Shown here: piece by piece, positions 10,801-20,946 of the stretch
How the letters are laid out: every line of letters begins with the position of its first letter
How positions within the stretch are numbered: the stretch's first letter is position 1
From: Omphiscola glabra
Taxonomy: Eukaryota > Mollusca > Gastropoda > Lymnaeidae
Direction: 5' to 3'
Assembly (NCBI GenBank): GCA_964017045.1
Contig: OZ024797.1
Span: forward strand, 16,264,863 to 16,328,862
Length of the DNA stretch: 64,000 bases
Notes under the pieces: generated by a model
Seen by the model: only the letters and a program-made list of their open reading frames with translations
Database searches by the model: none
What the model was told of the DNA's origin: nothing
Made by a program: the position numbers and the translations under genes

Positions 10801-13800
10801 TCTTAGTAGTGTTGACTCTATGCTTGACTTCGGAACACACTGTCTGCTTCACACTGTCTACACAGTCTCTGCGCATGCGCGCTGTTTTACCTAGTTGGCT
10901 ATCTGGACGGTATAGTCCGTTAGGCCACTATAACAACATCATTATAAGTTGAAATGTTCATTCTATGACTAACATTCTTTTAAAATGAAACATTTATTCT
11001 ATGACTAACATCCTTATAAGATAAAACATTCATTCTATGACTAACATCCTTATAAGATAAAATGTTCATTCTATGAATAACATCCTTATAAGAGGAAATG
11101 TTAATTCTATGAATAACATCCTTATAAGATGAAATGTTCATTCTATAACTAAAGGAAACTTAACTGGATAACAATAAACTGTGTTCTATATGTATGTTAG
11201 AGAAAATGCTTCACTTCACATCAATATACAAAAATAAACAACTCTACATTAAATTGTAATTCATTTTCTACTTTTAGATTTCTAAAACCTTTCATGTCAC
11301 TAAAGTTCAAGATAACTTGTTTAATAAGACTTACGTTTTGTTGACATGACTAATGTCCCATCCTCCCTGCCAAATCTTCCAAATCGCATCCCCGTGACGA
11401 TGTCATACATTTTGATAATGTCCACCAAATATTTCTCTTTATAGATATGGACTTCCTGGTTATTGAGAGCCACCAGGACGGCTGTGAAACTCTTAGGCTT
11501 GTAGTCAATAGCTTCAATAGTGGTGATGCTGGCAGGCAGCCTCACTGTCCAAAGTTTTTTCCCCTGAAGATGAACAAAACAAAATGAATCAATAATTGAA
11601 TTGAACACAAATTAATATTCATAATCATCACTTCACATTCTTCAAATTTATTAAATATCTATAATGTGAATCATAGACGTAAATAAAAATTAAATGTGGT
11701 GTAAATATGATTAACATTTTTATTCATGCTGTAAAATTGCTATTTTAATGACTCATTAACTAAATCCCTGAGAGCATCAATGGAACAAAAAATACACTGG
11801 AGTTAGTGACAGAGCTTGGGTAAATGGCAAAACACACAATCCTTTGACCCCCTTGAAGGACAGGGTTATTAAACTTGACCCCCACTTTGTAATAATGGTA
11901 GTTTATACCCACTGACACCCCTATGGATCTGTGACAGGGAGTAACTGCCCAGCTGTCAATATACTATTGGTGACACAAGCAAATCAATATTTACTGGACT
12001 CCACTAAACCTTGTACCTTTGATGTGAAACAGTGCAAAGTCTCATCCATACAACCAACATAAATGTTCTTGTTGACTCTCTCCATGCCGACAGGGTGGGA
12101 GTTCAGTTCTATCATGTTCCTTGTCACATCAGTGCTGCCTCTGGGGTATCAGAATTTATATAGATAGCTGAGCATGTCGGTGCAACAGAACATTTGAAGA
12201 GATTATCACATTTTCAGAAATAAAACTGTTTGAAGAATTGCTAATGAAAGGTTCACTTCTGTTTACTAATACAGCTAACTTAATAACAAAATGTTGATCT
12301 TGAAGTATCCTGTTTCTGTAGTGTAAAGTAAGGATGAATATGCTTTATATGAATAAATACATTAGAACAATACACTAGTTATTGGCAAGTAATGCAATTA
12401 CACAGAAAGTTAAAACCTGGCTTTTGAATGAAAACAATGACGATTATATATATAATCTGCCTAATAACTAAAAAAGTATCAGTTGCAAATTTGTCCTGGG
12501 CTGTTGGCAAATAGCTTATTGTTTTGAGATGAACCAGTGGGATACCCAGTTGTGGGATGAACCTGTCTGGACTTGGAAGTAATAGCCCATCCAGTGGGAT
12601 GAACCTGTCTGGACTCGGAAATAATAGCCCATCCAGACAGGAAACATGACACAACACAAAATGGATGTAACATACATAAAAAATATTTAAGAAGGAAATA
12701 AAAATGAATAAATTTAGTCTGCCATTGATCGCACTCACCTCTTTAATGTATAAACACAGCCATTGCGACAAGATACAACAATTCGATAATCTACATCAAA
12801 TAATCCATTAACACTTAGAAAAACTGGAACATTTGGTAGGTTCATCTAGAAAACAAATAAATATATAAAGTTTGTGAAGTAGCTTTATCTCATGTTTTGT
12901 CCTATTACATTCAACCACACCCAACCTATTCACATAAAATTTTAAGTTTTATATATTATTACCCATGTTGCTTATTTCCTTTAATGAAATAATGAGAGAG
13001 CAAAGAATATGCTTAAAATCTAAATTCTTTAATACTCTTATCTAAACTCTTATAGAAGCAACCTCGTAAGTATATTTTGGAACTTTGTCTAAGCAGTGGT
13101 TTAAATTTAGATGTGTTTTTATAGTAGGTCAGCCATGTTATAGTTGGCCAGAGTTTGAATTTATTAGACACTGTGAATAAGAGACTCTTAGCCTCATTTA
13201 TAATTGTTCAAAGAGTTGTCACCGTGGCTAAGACTGTGAACGCCTCTGGATCAAGAATGTAGATTGCTTTGTTCTCAGTTCCAAGAACCAGACAACTGAT
13301 TGCATCTTCATCTGCAACAGATTTCTTCATAGTAGCCAGGCAGGTTATCACAGTCTGTGGATGAAGAAAGTTTTTATAACAGACTTCAGGTGGCTCTATT
13401 TCTCCTAAAAAGTTTGGGGGAGGAAGGATTTTATTTATATTCCATTTCCTTCAAATGTTATAACCAGCTCATAGTATGATCAATAACAGTTTTTAACGTA
13501 TACCAAAAGGCGATTCTAACAGAATCATTTGAATTAAGCTTATATGAGAGGTTTCATTAATCTACTTTAAATATTCTAACCACACATAAATTGTATTAAG
13601 AGAGGATAATTATTTTTTGATCAATCTTTGTGGGTTTTTATAAGGCAGCTTGATGCCATAGAAACTGAATTAGAAACAAAAGTTATTCCATCCTTTTAAG
13701 ATATCAGCAAACCTGTTTTTTAAGTGGTGTGTGTTTGTGGAGATTGACAAAATTCTGCACATTGCCGATATCCATTTGAAGCAGACGCAGAGATCGGACT

Positions 13801-15839
13801 GTTAACGTGGCACCTTCTTGCCTGTGATTAAAAATAATAAAGATACAACAAATGAGAAAAAAATCATTTTGTGGTTTAACTTAAATATTCCCTTCTAATC
13901 CTTTCATGCATGTCCTTTTCAATAATAACTCTAGGATTCTTTATTATGATGAATACTGCTACAGGTGTGATGGAAATTTTGTTGAGAGGGAATACAAATT
14001 TTTCTGGACTGTGATTGCTGAATTAAGGTGAAAAGCAAAAAAGTGAGTGCAATAAAATGATAATGTCCTCCGTAAATGAAACAGTGGGTAGCAACCTAGA
14101 AATCTGTTCAACATCCCCATATTAAAGAAAATAATGCTATATTTTCCCAGAACATCAAGCTATAAATATTTTATTACCTCTATCACATTGCATGGAACAT
14201 GGAATTTTTTTATTTTATAAAGAACATACTAAAATAGTTTACACAAAACAGAACAGTCAAAAGTAAATACCTCAATGTTTCCAGCATTTCCCGCATACTG
14301 TGCACATTGACTTGTTCCTGAGATGAAGGTAAATCTACATGAGGGCGCTTAAGTACAGATTGGGATGTTGACTAGATAGGATGACATATAAGACCACAAA
14401 AGTAGCACAGAATAAATACATTTTGTTTCCAAGAACATTGGTTCTGTAAGTGTGGTCTTTTTATCCTTGTGGATATGCAAAGCCTTACATTCAGGGGTCC
14501 ACAAAAATTATTTGAATTTGCATTTATTTTATACCTGTACCAATTAATTGAATCAGGAGTATTTAATTGTAATGGTGTTATAATTTGAACTAGAAGGGAT
14601 CGCTAGACTATTAAAAGAACTGGTGCATTAGAATAAATATGATTCAGTTAACTAGGTTGTTTTAAAATACTTAAATATCTTTAGCAACATCAGATCAACA
14701 AAAGTAAGAATAACAAATGTCAGTGGTTTTAAAGCCCTGAAATTTAAGCATAAGTCCTTAAAACCTCATACTGTTTGAAAAAAATAATAAATAACTGAAC
14801 CAAAAGAGCAGTGTTTCACAATTCTAAGCATTGTCCTTAATTTTTTACATTACTAATTATGGTATGTATTTAATATGTAAGTAAATCATTAATCTATGTA
14901 AATATTTTGCTCAGACTAAGTGCAGCAAGTTACATACATCCTTAACTTGATTCCATAAATCTTCTTCCACTGGATGGATATCAAGAGGCGGCAGTGTAAA
15001 CTTGAAATAAGGACGTAAATTCTTGTACACGTAAATATATGGACCAGAGGCAACTGCTATGGCTGCAATATAAAAATGACACAAATCATACATTAATTAA
15101 ATTAAGGCACAATAGGTAGGAATATTAATCCTAAGTACTGGCTTCAGTGTAGAAAAATAAGGGACAAATAAATTATGTTTTGTATTACCTGGAGTACGTG
15201 GTGTCAGGGTGTCCATGTAAAAGGTGACAACTCCTGTTGGTAAGTCAATGATTGTATGCTCACTCATCAACGTTGTGTCTAAAAAATAAAAAACAAACTT
15301 ATCTGACATGCAAAAATGTATAATTTTCCTTTAATTTGTATTACAAATAGAAACAAAACCATCTATTAACTAACGCCAACAAGCATTTGCCCTATTATTT
15401 GATAGAAAAAACATTAAGAAAAGGAATGAAGTTATTTTTCTTTGAATATATTGAGCCTCCTGCAGAAAATGATTTTTGTTTATTTGGAGAACATTCATAT
15501 TCTTACCTTACCATCTAGCAATGCCTAGACATCAGGCAAAGTTTGCAAGCAAATTTTCACCATAAAAATTAAATTAAATTAAACTAACTAGTCACTTTTT
15601 TAATTTAAGAAAACTTCCAACCCTTTGCAACATGAAGTATCGATTAAGAAGTTCTGTCACATTACTGACTTTTGTAAACTTTCAGCTTCATGTCATAGCT
15701 GCCAGTGCCCAAGTCAGCAACAATGAGTTTCCAGTCTCCATCAGCTTGAATATCAGACAGGGTAAGACACTGTGTAAATGTGTACAGTGAAGCAACTGGA
15801 TCATAGTAAGCATCGAGCCACTTTTCACTGCTGCTAGCC
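4788..15839 (-). CDS. BBS1: BBS1, Bardet-Biedl syndrome 1 protein (BBSome subunit)
   Basis: The BBSome carries membrane proteins in and out of cilia. BBS1 contributes an N-terminal beta-propeller and a C-terminal ear-like region, and binds ARL6 in known species. Minus-strand exons: 15839-15670, 15278-15189, 15062-14938, 14317-14271, 13821-13713, 13354-13223, 12845-12739, 12140-12017, 11563-11335, 6423-6265, 5935-5802, 5657-5523, 5127-5041, 4874-4788 (stop). All junctions are GT-AG and phases join without error, giving about 577 codons, close to the usual family length near 590. Family landmarks seen include [33 protein letters not shown] and [15 protein letters not shown]. The first listed exon needs two bases from an upstream exon that I could not place. 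A Gypsy element fills the intron 11335-6423. The stop lies in a minisatellite. Identification rests on remembered family sequence. Confidence 0.95.
6584..6785 (-). repeat. 3' LTR of the Gypsy element
   Basis: A 202-bp direct repeat of 10734-10935, reading TGTTATAG...CATAACA on the minus strand. Comparing the two copies base by base I see one difference: cttcagaac here against cttcggaac in the other. Confidence 0.96.
6799..8496 (-). pseudogene. Retrotransposon RNase H C-part and integrase
   Basis: A long open frame that starts downstream of the internal deletion. Family similarity begins at [11 protein letters not shown]. It continues through the end of RNase H ([16 protein letters not shown]), an HHCC zinc domain (H..H..C-Q-A-C), and an integrase core with the DDE triad visible as [13 protein letters not shown] and NGAAERL, then a basic C-terminal tail ending at 6799. 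The integrase part appears intact, but the catalytic beginning of RNase H is absent. It most resembles Gypsy elements often annotated as K02A2.6-like (from memory). Confidence 0.93.
8402..9541 (-). pseudogene. Retrotransposon protease remainder and reverse transcriptase (broken)
   Basis: After the TAA that follows DTGAG the same frame continues to about 9353, where a TAG interrupts it, and then runs open from 9286. It encodes a reverse transcriptase with [22 protein letters not shown] and the catalytic YMDD in [12 protein letters not shown], then YLGHKLS. Shortly after PAPTDVSQ the frame changes: the connection and first part of RNase H are missing, and sequence homologous to a later part of the polyprotein follows in another frame at about 8465. 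The start at 9286 is only the first ATG; the protein would normally be part of a longer Pol. Confidence 0.92.
9542..10613 (-). pseudogene. Retrotransposon gag (broken) with start of protease
   Basis: The minus-strand frame from ATG 10613 encodes a capsid-like gag of about 180 residues. A 52-bp direct duplication (ttcttcacagaacacataaa at 10029 and again at 10081) then shifts the frame. The continuation, 10012-9542, has two CX2CX4HX4C zinc knuckles (C-G-R-C...H...C and C-R-F-C...H...C) and runs into the protease active-site motif DTGAG, followed at once by an in-frame TAA. A short in-frame amplification ([10 protein letters not shown]) lies just upstream of the knuckles. The domain order is usual for Gypsy elements. 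Broken at two points. Confidence 0.9.
10734..10935 (-). repeat. 5' LTR of the Gypsy element
   Basis: Partner of 6584-6785 with the same 202-bp length and one substitution. It is followed on the minus strand by the primer-binding-like site and then the gag start at 10613. Confidence 0.96.
10937..11152. repeat. About 43-bp minisatellite beside the Gypsy insertion
   Basis: Five degenerate units containing acatccttataag, aaatgttcattctatga and ctaac. The target duplication acatc of the Gypsy element matches the start of this unit, so the element landed in or at the edge of the array. Confidence 0.88.
12555..12640. repeat. 42-bp tandem duplication in a BBS1 intron
   Basis: The unit gggatgaacctgtctggact, followed by ggaagtaatagcccatcca, occurs twice with three substitutions, in the intron between exons 12845-12739 and 12140-12017. 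Confidence 0.8.
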
Positions 15840-16448
15840 CTGAAAAGAAATTTGACATCATTGGATGATTGGCCACCTTGATTAATTATTTATCAATATT
15901 ATAGTTATGTGATTATTTCTAACAAAAATAAGTACTGTACTCATTATACAGGCACAAATAGAATAATAGAGTACAGGGCAGTGGTTGGCCACCTGCTGCT
16001 TTGGAGCAGCATGCATCTCTTTTAATTATTAAACCTTTAATTTTTTACTATAACATGAGTGAAGACAAAATTTAATTTAAATGTTTATTTTAATGTAGTT
16101 TCTAAATTTGAAGTATCAGAAGTAAAATATTACTCAACATATCATGAGCACATTTGCTGTCCAAATCCAACCCTACCTGCTGCTCCATAAATATTTTCCT
16201 AGCTTAGAATAGTTCAAACTTAAGGCGCTTCTTATCCTACTCAACACTGGGCTAAATTATGTGCTGCCTATTGATATTTATAGTTTACTTATATTAGTCA
16301 CTGATCTTTTAAGGTCTTGTTTTGTATTATAAAGGATAATATATGAGTGAATGCATTCAAGTTCAAGCCATGTTAATTAAATAATAGTGGAGCACCGATC
16401 ACATTCACTCTGTCTGTAGTTCTAGGTAAGGATTAGTTTTTTTCACAC

Positions 16449-16625
16449 CTCATGTTTGTTTAAACAAGATTTAAAAGCCTCATTACATGCAATTGTGCTG
16501 ATACGATCAACTGCCAAAACAAGGGCAGTCTCAGGATAAGATTCGGAGCATAAGAATTCTGTCATTTCATTTGCACAATCATATAAATATATATCTAAAA
16601 AGTCTTTATCTGACTGGACATAGTC
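16449..16625 (-). other. Unassigned 59-codon exon-like segment
   Basis: On the minus strand, 177 bp open in one frame is bounded by an acceptor-like caacttttag and a donor-like gag/gtgtga, with stops just outside on both sides. It would encode a coding-looking, cysteine-containing stretch including MTEFLCSESYPETALVLAV and NEAFKSC. I do not recognise the family. It lies between BBS1 exon 15839-15670 and the BBS1 5' region but does not look like BBS1. It could be a remnant exon, part of a transposase, or chance. Confidence 0.3.
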
Positions 16626-17208
16626 CTAAAAGTTGAGAAAAAGGTATGGAGTCTTTTCATGATTTGGGCTGGGAAGATGAATACAATAAGTAACTATGGC
16701 TGTCAGTTGGTTTGTAGTAGGCAAAGGTGAATAATCCCTTTTCCTGTAAGATATTTATAAGATAAGGCCTTAAACTTAAGCGAATTAAGTGTACTAATCT
16801 CAGTAATGTCCTAAGACTAAAATATCCAGTTTACAGAATTCTCAGATATTTGTGAAGTTAGAAAATAAATCAATTATTTGAGTTCACTTATTTCCATGAT
16901 ATTGATGCCAAAGGCAGGTCAATACCATTATTATTATTTATTTTATAAATAATTGTAATAATAAATATTAAAATAATGAAGAATGAATTAAATTAAATGA
17001 ATAAAAATACTAAAAATATAATAATGATAATTTGCTTTCACGTTTACTTCCTTGATGTGGTAGGAGAATTACAATATTTCAAATGACATAAATTATTATT
17101 ACTAGTATCTTACATTTTCAGACGCTAAATATAAGTGATTGGACTTGGAAATATTTTGGTGTTTCAAAATCGAAAAAATTGCAATTCTGATGGTTGCCGA
17201 TGCAAACA

Positions 17209-17220
17209 TTTAGCCGCCAT
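17209..17220 (-). promoter_or_regulatory. Possible BBS1 translation start region (unresolved)
   Basis: A minus-strand ATG at 17220 in good context (atcatggcgg) begins M-A-A-K, reminiscent of BBS1 N-termini. Its frame closes after 16 codons, and no GT donor with the required two-base remainder follows. A second ATG at 17209 stays open to a good donor (gaaaat/gtaaga, about 17112), but its phase does not fit exon 15839-15670. The true first exon may be elsewhere. RNA evidence is needed to choose. Confidence 0.25.
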
Positions 17221-17867
17221 GATGTGAAAAGTCAAACTTAAACCTACAGAAAACAAAACACATTTTATTATTTTCTCGATTTTAAATTATAAAGAACAAA
17301 TTGATATTTTACAAAATAGTTATAGGTTCAATATTATTTGACATAAAGTATAATTATTTATTACAGTTTAAATAAATTTGTTTATAATTTTTATTAGTAG
17401 GCCTCTCACAATTAGTGAAGGTATTAATTCGTTTATAAAATTTGATAATAAAATATTACTTTTTAAGTAACTCTTGGCGTGAAAACAAAACGTTAAATTT
17501 TATTGATGAAAAATTCTTGTATTGTTTGTTTGTTTAACTTAAACTACTTAAGCTTATAAGTTATAGTACAAGTATAAGCAGGGACGTCATTTTGGGTAGG
17601 AGCCCCCTCCCCTTGAATTTTCAGTTTTTGTTTAAATAGCTATGTACTAGAACGTCTCCAGTAATAAACAACAGGCTACGACTATTCGCACCCGGGTACC
17701 AGAAGTGAGAGGTTGGGATTACAAAACAATTTAAAATATTATGGTTGGGTTTGTAAGACAAAATGAGGTATCAAATGAAAGATAATTGAATGGACTATAC
17801 GTTTGTAAACTTAATTCTTCAGTTTAACTAAAATAAACTACCACAAATGACATCCGAATAGCATTGA
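17221..17867. other. Divergent spacer, BBS1 side
   Basis: AT-rich DNA upstream of the putative BBS1 start. Nothing recognised. Confidence 0.4.
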
Positions 17868-17875
17868 GTCTAATA

Positions 17876-18047
17876 CAGCGGTTCTCAACCTGTGGGTCGC
17901 GCGACCCTTTCCCAGGGGTCGCCTAAGAGTTAAGACCATCTGAAAATACATATACTCTACAGTTATGAAGTAGAAACAAAAATAATTTCGTGGCTGGGGG
18001 TCGCCACAAGGTGAAGAACTGTATTAAAGGGTTGCGGCATTAGGAAG
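17876..18047 (+). mobile_element. hAT-type MITE lacking its 3' terminus
   Basis: It begins with the familiar cagcggttctcaacctgtgg and contains gtcgcgcgaccc and ggggtcgcc. It is flanked by a perfect 8-bp duplication, gtctaata, at 17868-17875 and 18048-18055. The expected right end (inverse of the start) is missing: the element stops at gcattaggaag, directly against the duplication. Length 172 bp. Confidence 0.88.
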
Positions 18048-18085
18048 GTCTAATAGGACCAGCGAATTGAGTGTCCGGGTCCTTT

Positions 18086-20017
18086 TTTTTTGTGTATTTT
18101 GTTTATTAGAATATTAGTGCTGTTTCCCATTCTGTTGGAATTTTCTCATCTTGCCAAATTTTAGTTAAAACTTTATGTATCTGAGTGTAGTTCTCTTCCT
18201 CCATATTTAATAAGTTCTACTGTGATGAGGTCTCGTCCAGGGGGCTTGTGGTTTTTCATACAATTGAATTTGATTACTTCTTCTGTAGTTTCTTCCAAAG
18301 TTGGGAAATTTATGAAAGGGTCTGGTCCTCCATGTGGTGGTTGATAATCTTCATCTTGTCCATTGTCTGCATTTATTATGCCCTCAAAATATTTAGCCCA
18401 CCTCACCAGTACTTTACTATTTTCCGTAATTAATTCTCCATCATGGCTCTCACACATTTGGGGTCTTGGCTTGGTATCCATTCTTTTCGTCTTTTATCTT
18501 CATGTACATTCCTCTGATGTTTCTCTCTCTTGGTAAGTCTTCTATTTCTTTTAGTTTAACTTTTTCCCATTCTCACTTTTCTTCCTACACAATTTTGTGG
18601 CTTTCCTTCTGGCTTCCTTGTTTGTGTTGTCTTTCTGGATTCCCTTTGGTCATTCATGCTTTGTTCATTTCTTTGACAGTCTGTCTGCATTCAATATCCA
18701 ACTAGCCAACTCTACTGTTAGTTTGCTGGAATCCTACTTCTGTTTTTGCTGATCTTTTCATAGCGTTTTTTATCCTATCCCACTGTTCATTTATGTTGTT
18801 TTCCCTGTTTGTTTCCTCCTGTGAATCTTCTAGTTGTACTTCTACTTCATTTTGGTAAGCTTTTGTAGTTAGTAGGTCTTTGGTAAGTTTTCGATAATTC
18901 TAAAATTTTTCTCTTTGATTTCAGCCATTGTGTATTATGCTTAATCTCTACTTATATTTAACTGTTACAAGTAGGTGGTCAGAGTCTGCATCTGCTCCTC
19001 GATAGCTTCTTACATCTAGTATGCCTGATCCAAGACTACGATTGATTAGAAAATGATCAATTTGTTTGTGGGTAAATCTATCTGGCGAGTTCCAAGTAAT
19101 TTTATGTATATTTTTGTGCGGAAACTTGGTGCTGCTGTCATCCTTTTGCCTGAAGCAAAGTCTATGAGTTGGATCCCATTGTCATTGGATTCTTCATGTA
19201 GACTCTCCTTGCCAATAATTGGCATAAACACTCTTTCTTTCCATATTTTTGCATTTAAGTCTCCAATCACTATTTTAATTTCATGTCATGGTGCCTCATT
19301 ATAGATCTTTTCCAGTGTCTCATAAAAGGATTGTTTTATCTGACCTTCTGTTTCTTCGGTGGGAGCATGAACATTTATAAATGTTAGTATATTAAACATT
19401 TTTCCTCGCACTAACAAAGAGCACAATCTTTCATTCTCTGGTTTAAAACCTATGACTGCACTGACTGATTCTTTTTTCACAGCGAATCCTGTTCCAAGAG
19501 TGTAGGGTTGTTGCCACAATAAAATATGGTGTAGTCTTTTGTCTTGAGGATGTCTGCATTTTTCCATCGAATGTCTTGCAATGCAGCAATAGAAATTTTA
19601 TATTTAATGAATTGCTTTTTTAGGTTGGAGAAGGCTCCCGCTCTAAACAGGCTTAGTACATTCCAGGTCCTAATCCCAAAGTCACGTCCAGGTATAGGCC
19701 AATTTCCATTTAAATCATTCAGGGTTTTATTCTTTTCTTTGGCTTTTGTAAAATTTATTTTTTTACATGGCCTGGTTGTCAGCCCTGTGCACAACCATCT
19801 GGGGCGCTGCTCCTTACAGCTCTCTAGGTAGATGCCTTAATTTTGGGGTAAAGTTCCCTAGCTTTTGTGGGTCCCTTCACTTTCTGCAAGGCTGTAGGTT
19901 CTGAATTTGGTCCACCCCAGGTATTTTATTTCCCCTGTACCCACCATATGTGAAGGGCTTTCCCCTATCTGCCACCAGGGGAGGCGCTTGATGGAAGATC
20001 AGTGTCTCCGCACAAGT
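18086..20017 (-). mobile_element. RTE-like non-LTR retrotransposon, decayed and 3'-truncated
   Basis: Minus-strand fragments in order: a 5' leader (about 20017-19800); an AP endonuclease domain (19794-19046) with FGIRTWNVLSLFRAG, an N-V-H-A-P-T-E-E-T motif and GDLNAK; then a linker and the N-terminal part of a reverse transcriptase (18481-18110) ending near KIWQDEKIPTEWETALI. Frameshifts and stops interrupt the frame. The rest of the reverse transcriptase and the 3' tail are absent. The clade (RTE, known for craniofacial-development-protein-2-like endonucleases) is from memory. Confidence 0.85.
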
Positions 20018-20152
20018 AGTTAAGTATTAGTAAATTTAAATATTTTATAGTATAGATAGTGCAAATAATTTTCAGTCAAGTTATAATTATGCACAGACAT
20101 ACACTTAATAAATAAAAGTTTTATTACGATTAACTTATTAAAGAAAGTTAAA

Positions 20153-20424
20153 TTAACCTTTTCGCTACCTATGACATCAACGCGACGTCACGATCACCCA
20201 CTTACAATTACCAAGGACGTCACAAAGTCATCATAACAAAAAGGCAAAGAACTTTTCAGAAATACCAAGGATGTCACGTCGACGTCATATTTCAATGCTA
20301 TATAGAGAAGTTAAAAAGCGAATTGGATAGAGGATGAAAATACCGGAAATTTCTTCTTTTTAAGTTTTTGATTGCTGAGTCAGCAAAAATCGATGTCAAA
20401 ACTCAGCGGTAGTGACAGGGTTAA
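20153..20424. mobile_element. piggyBac-like MITE with TTAA target sites
   Basis: A 264-bp segment lies between two ttaa tetranucleotides (20153-20156, 20421-20424). Its ends are imperfect inverted repeats: ccttttcgctacc at the left and ggtagtgacagg at the right. It contains several gacgtca-type palindromes. TTAA duplication and CCC-like ends are piggyBac traits; no transposase is present. Confidence 0.6.
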
Positions 20425-20946
20425 AATAACCTAGGGCCTAGTTGTAAAAATTATACTAATTATATGCTGTACTAGTTCTGATCATCCCAAATACTTTTTC
20501 AAGTTTAATGATGTAGCAGTAGACACCTTTTAAGTTTGGTGGACAGTTGCACCACAAACCAACAAGATTTATGTCTATTATATTTTATTTTTATTTGACC
20601 ATTAATATTGATGTTGCCTGGACCGCCAATGCAAGGCTCACTGACCACCAATTGAGGAACGTTGATGTAGCCATTTTAGTGTAGTCTTCAATTTTTCATG
20701 TGTATTCCCTCTTGATTAATAAGTACTATTTGTAAACAGACTTGAACTTAATCATGAAAAGCTACTACTCAAATGCAATTTAATAGGCTACTGAATGTTC
20801 AGTGAAGTCAAATTTTTTGGAAGTAAAAATTTTATCACACTGACTATGAGTATGAGAAAATGCTCATTCAATCTAATTTTCAAGCAGCTACTCTCATTTA
20901 TTCTCATAATGTAACAGGTGATAGTCAAATATACCATTTGTATATA
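20425..20946. other. MUS81 5' flank
   Basis: AT-rich upstream DNA. An in-frame ATG at 20860 precedes the chosen MUS81 start without an intervening stop. No TATA or other motif is convincing. Confidence 0.4.

Larger units (their letters stand above)
6584..10935 (-). mobile_element. Ty3/Gypsy LTR retrotransposon, full span, defective
   Basis: A 4352-bp element in the same orientation as BBS1, inside its large intron. It is bounded by two 202-bp LTRs (TG...CA) and a perfect 5-bp target duplication, acatc, at 6579-6583 and 10936-10940. A primer-binding-like TGGTGGCCAG lies two bases inside the right (5') LTR, at about 10723-10732. A purine tract, ggggagg, abuts the left (3') LTR. Gene order is gag, protease, reverse transcriptase, RNase H remnant, integrase, as in Ty3/Gypsy. 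The coding part is broken by a duplication, in-frame stops and an internal deletion, so this copy should not be autonomous. Confidence 0.96.

Noticed and set aside
15978..16190. Possible hAT MITE starting cagtggttggcc
   Set aside because: No matching right end or 8-bp duplication could be found.
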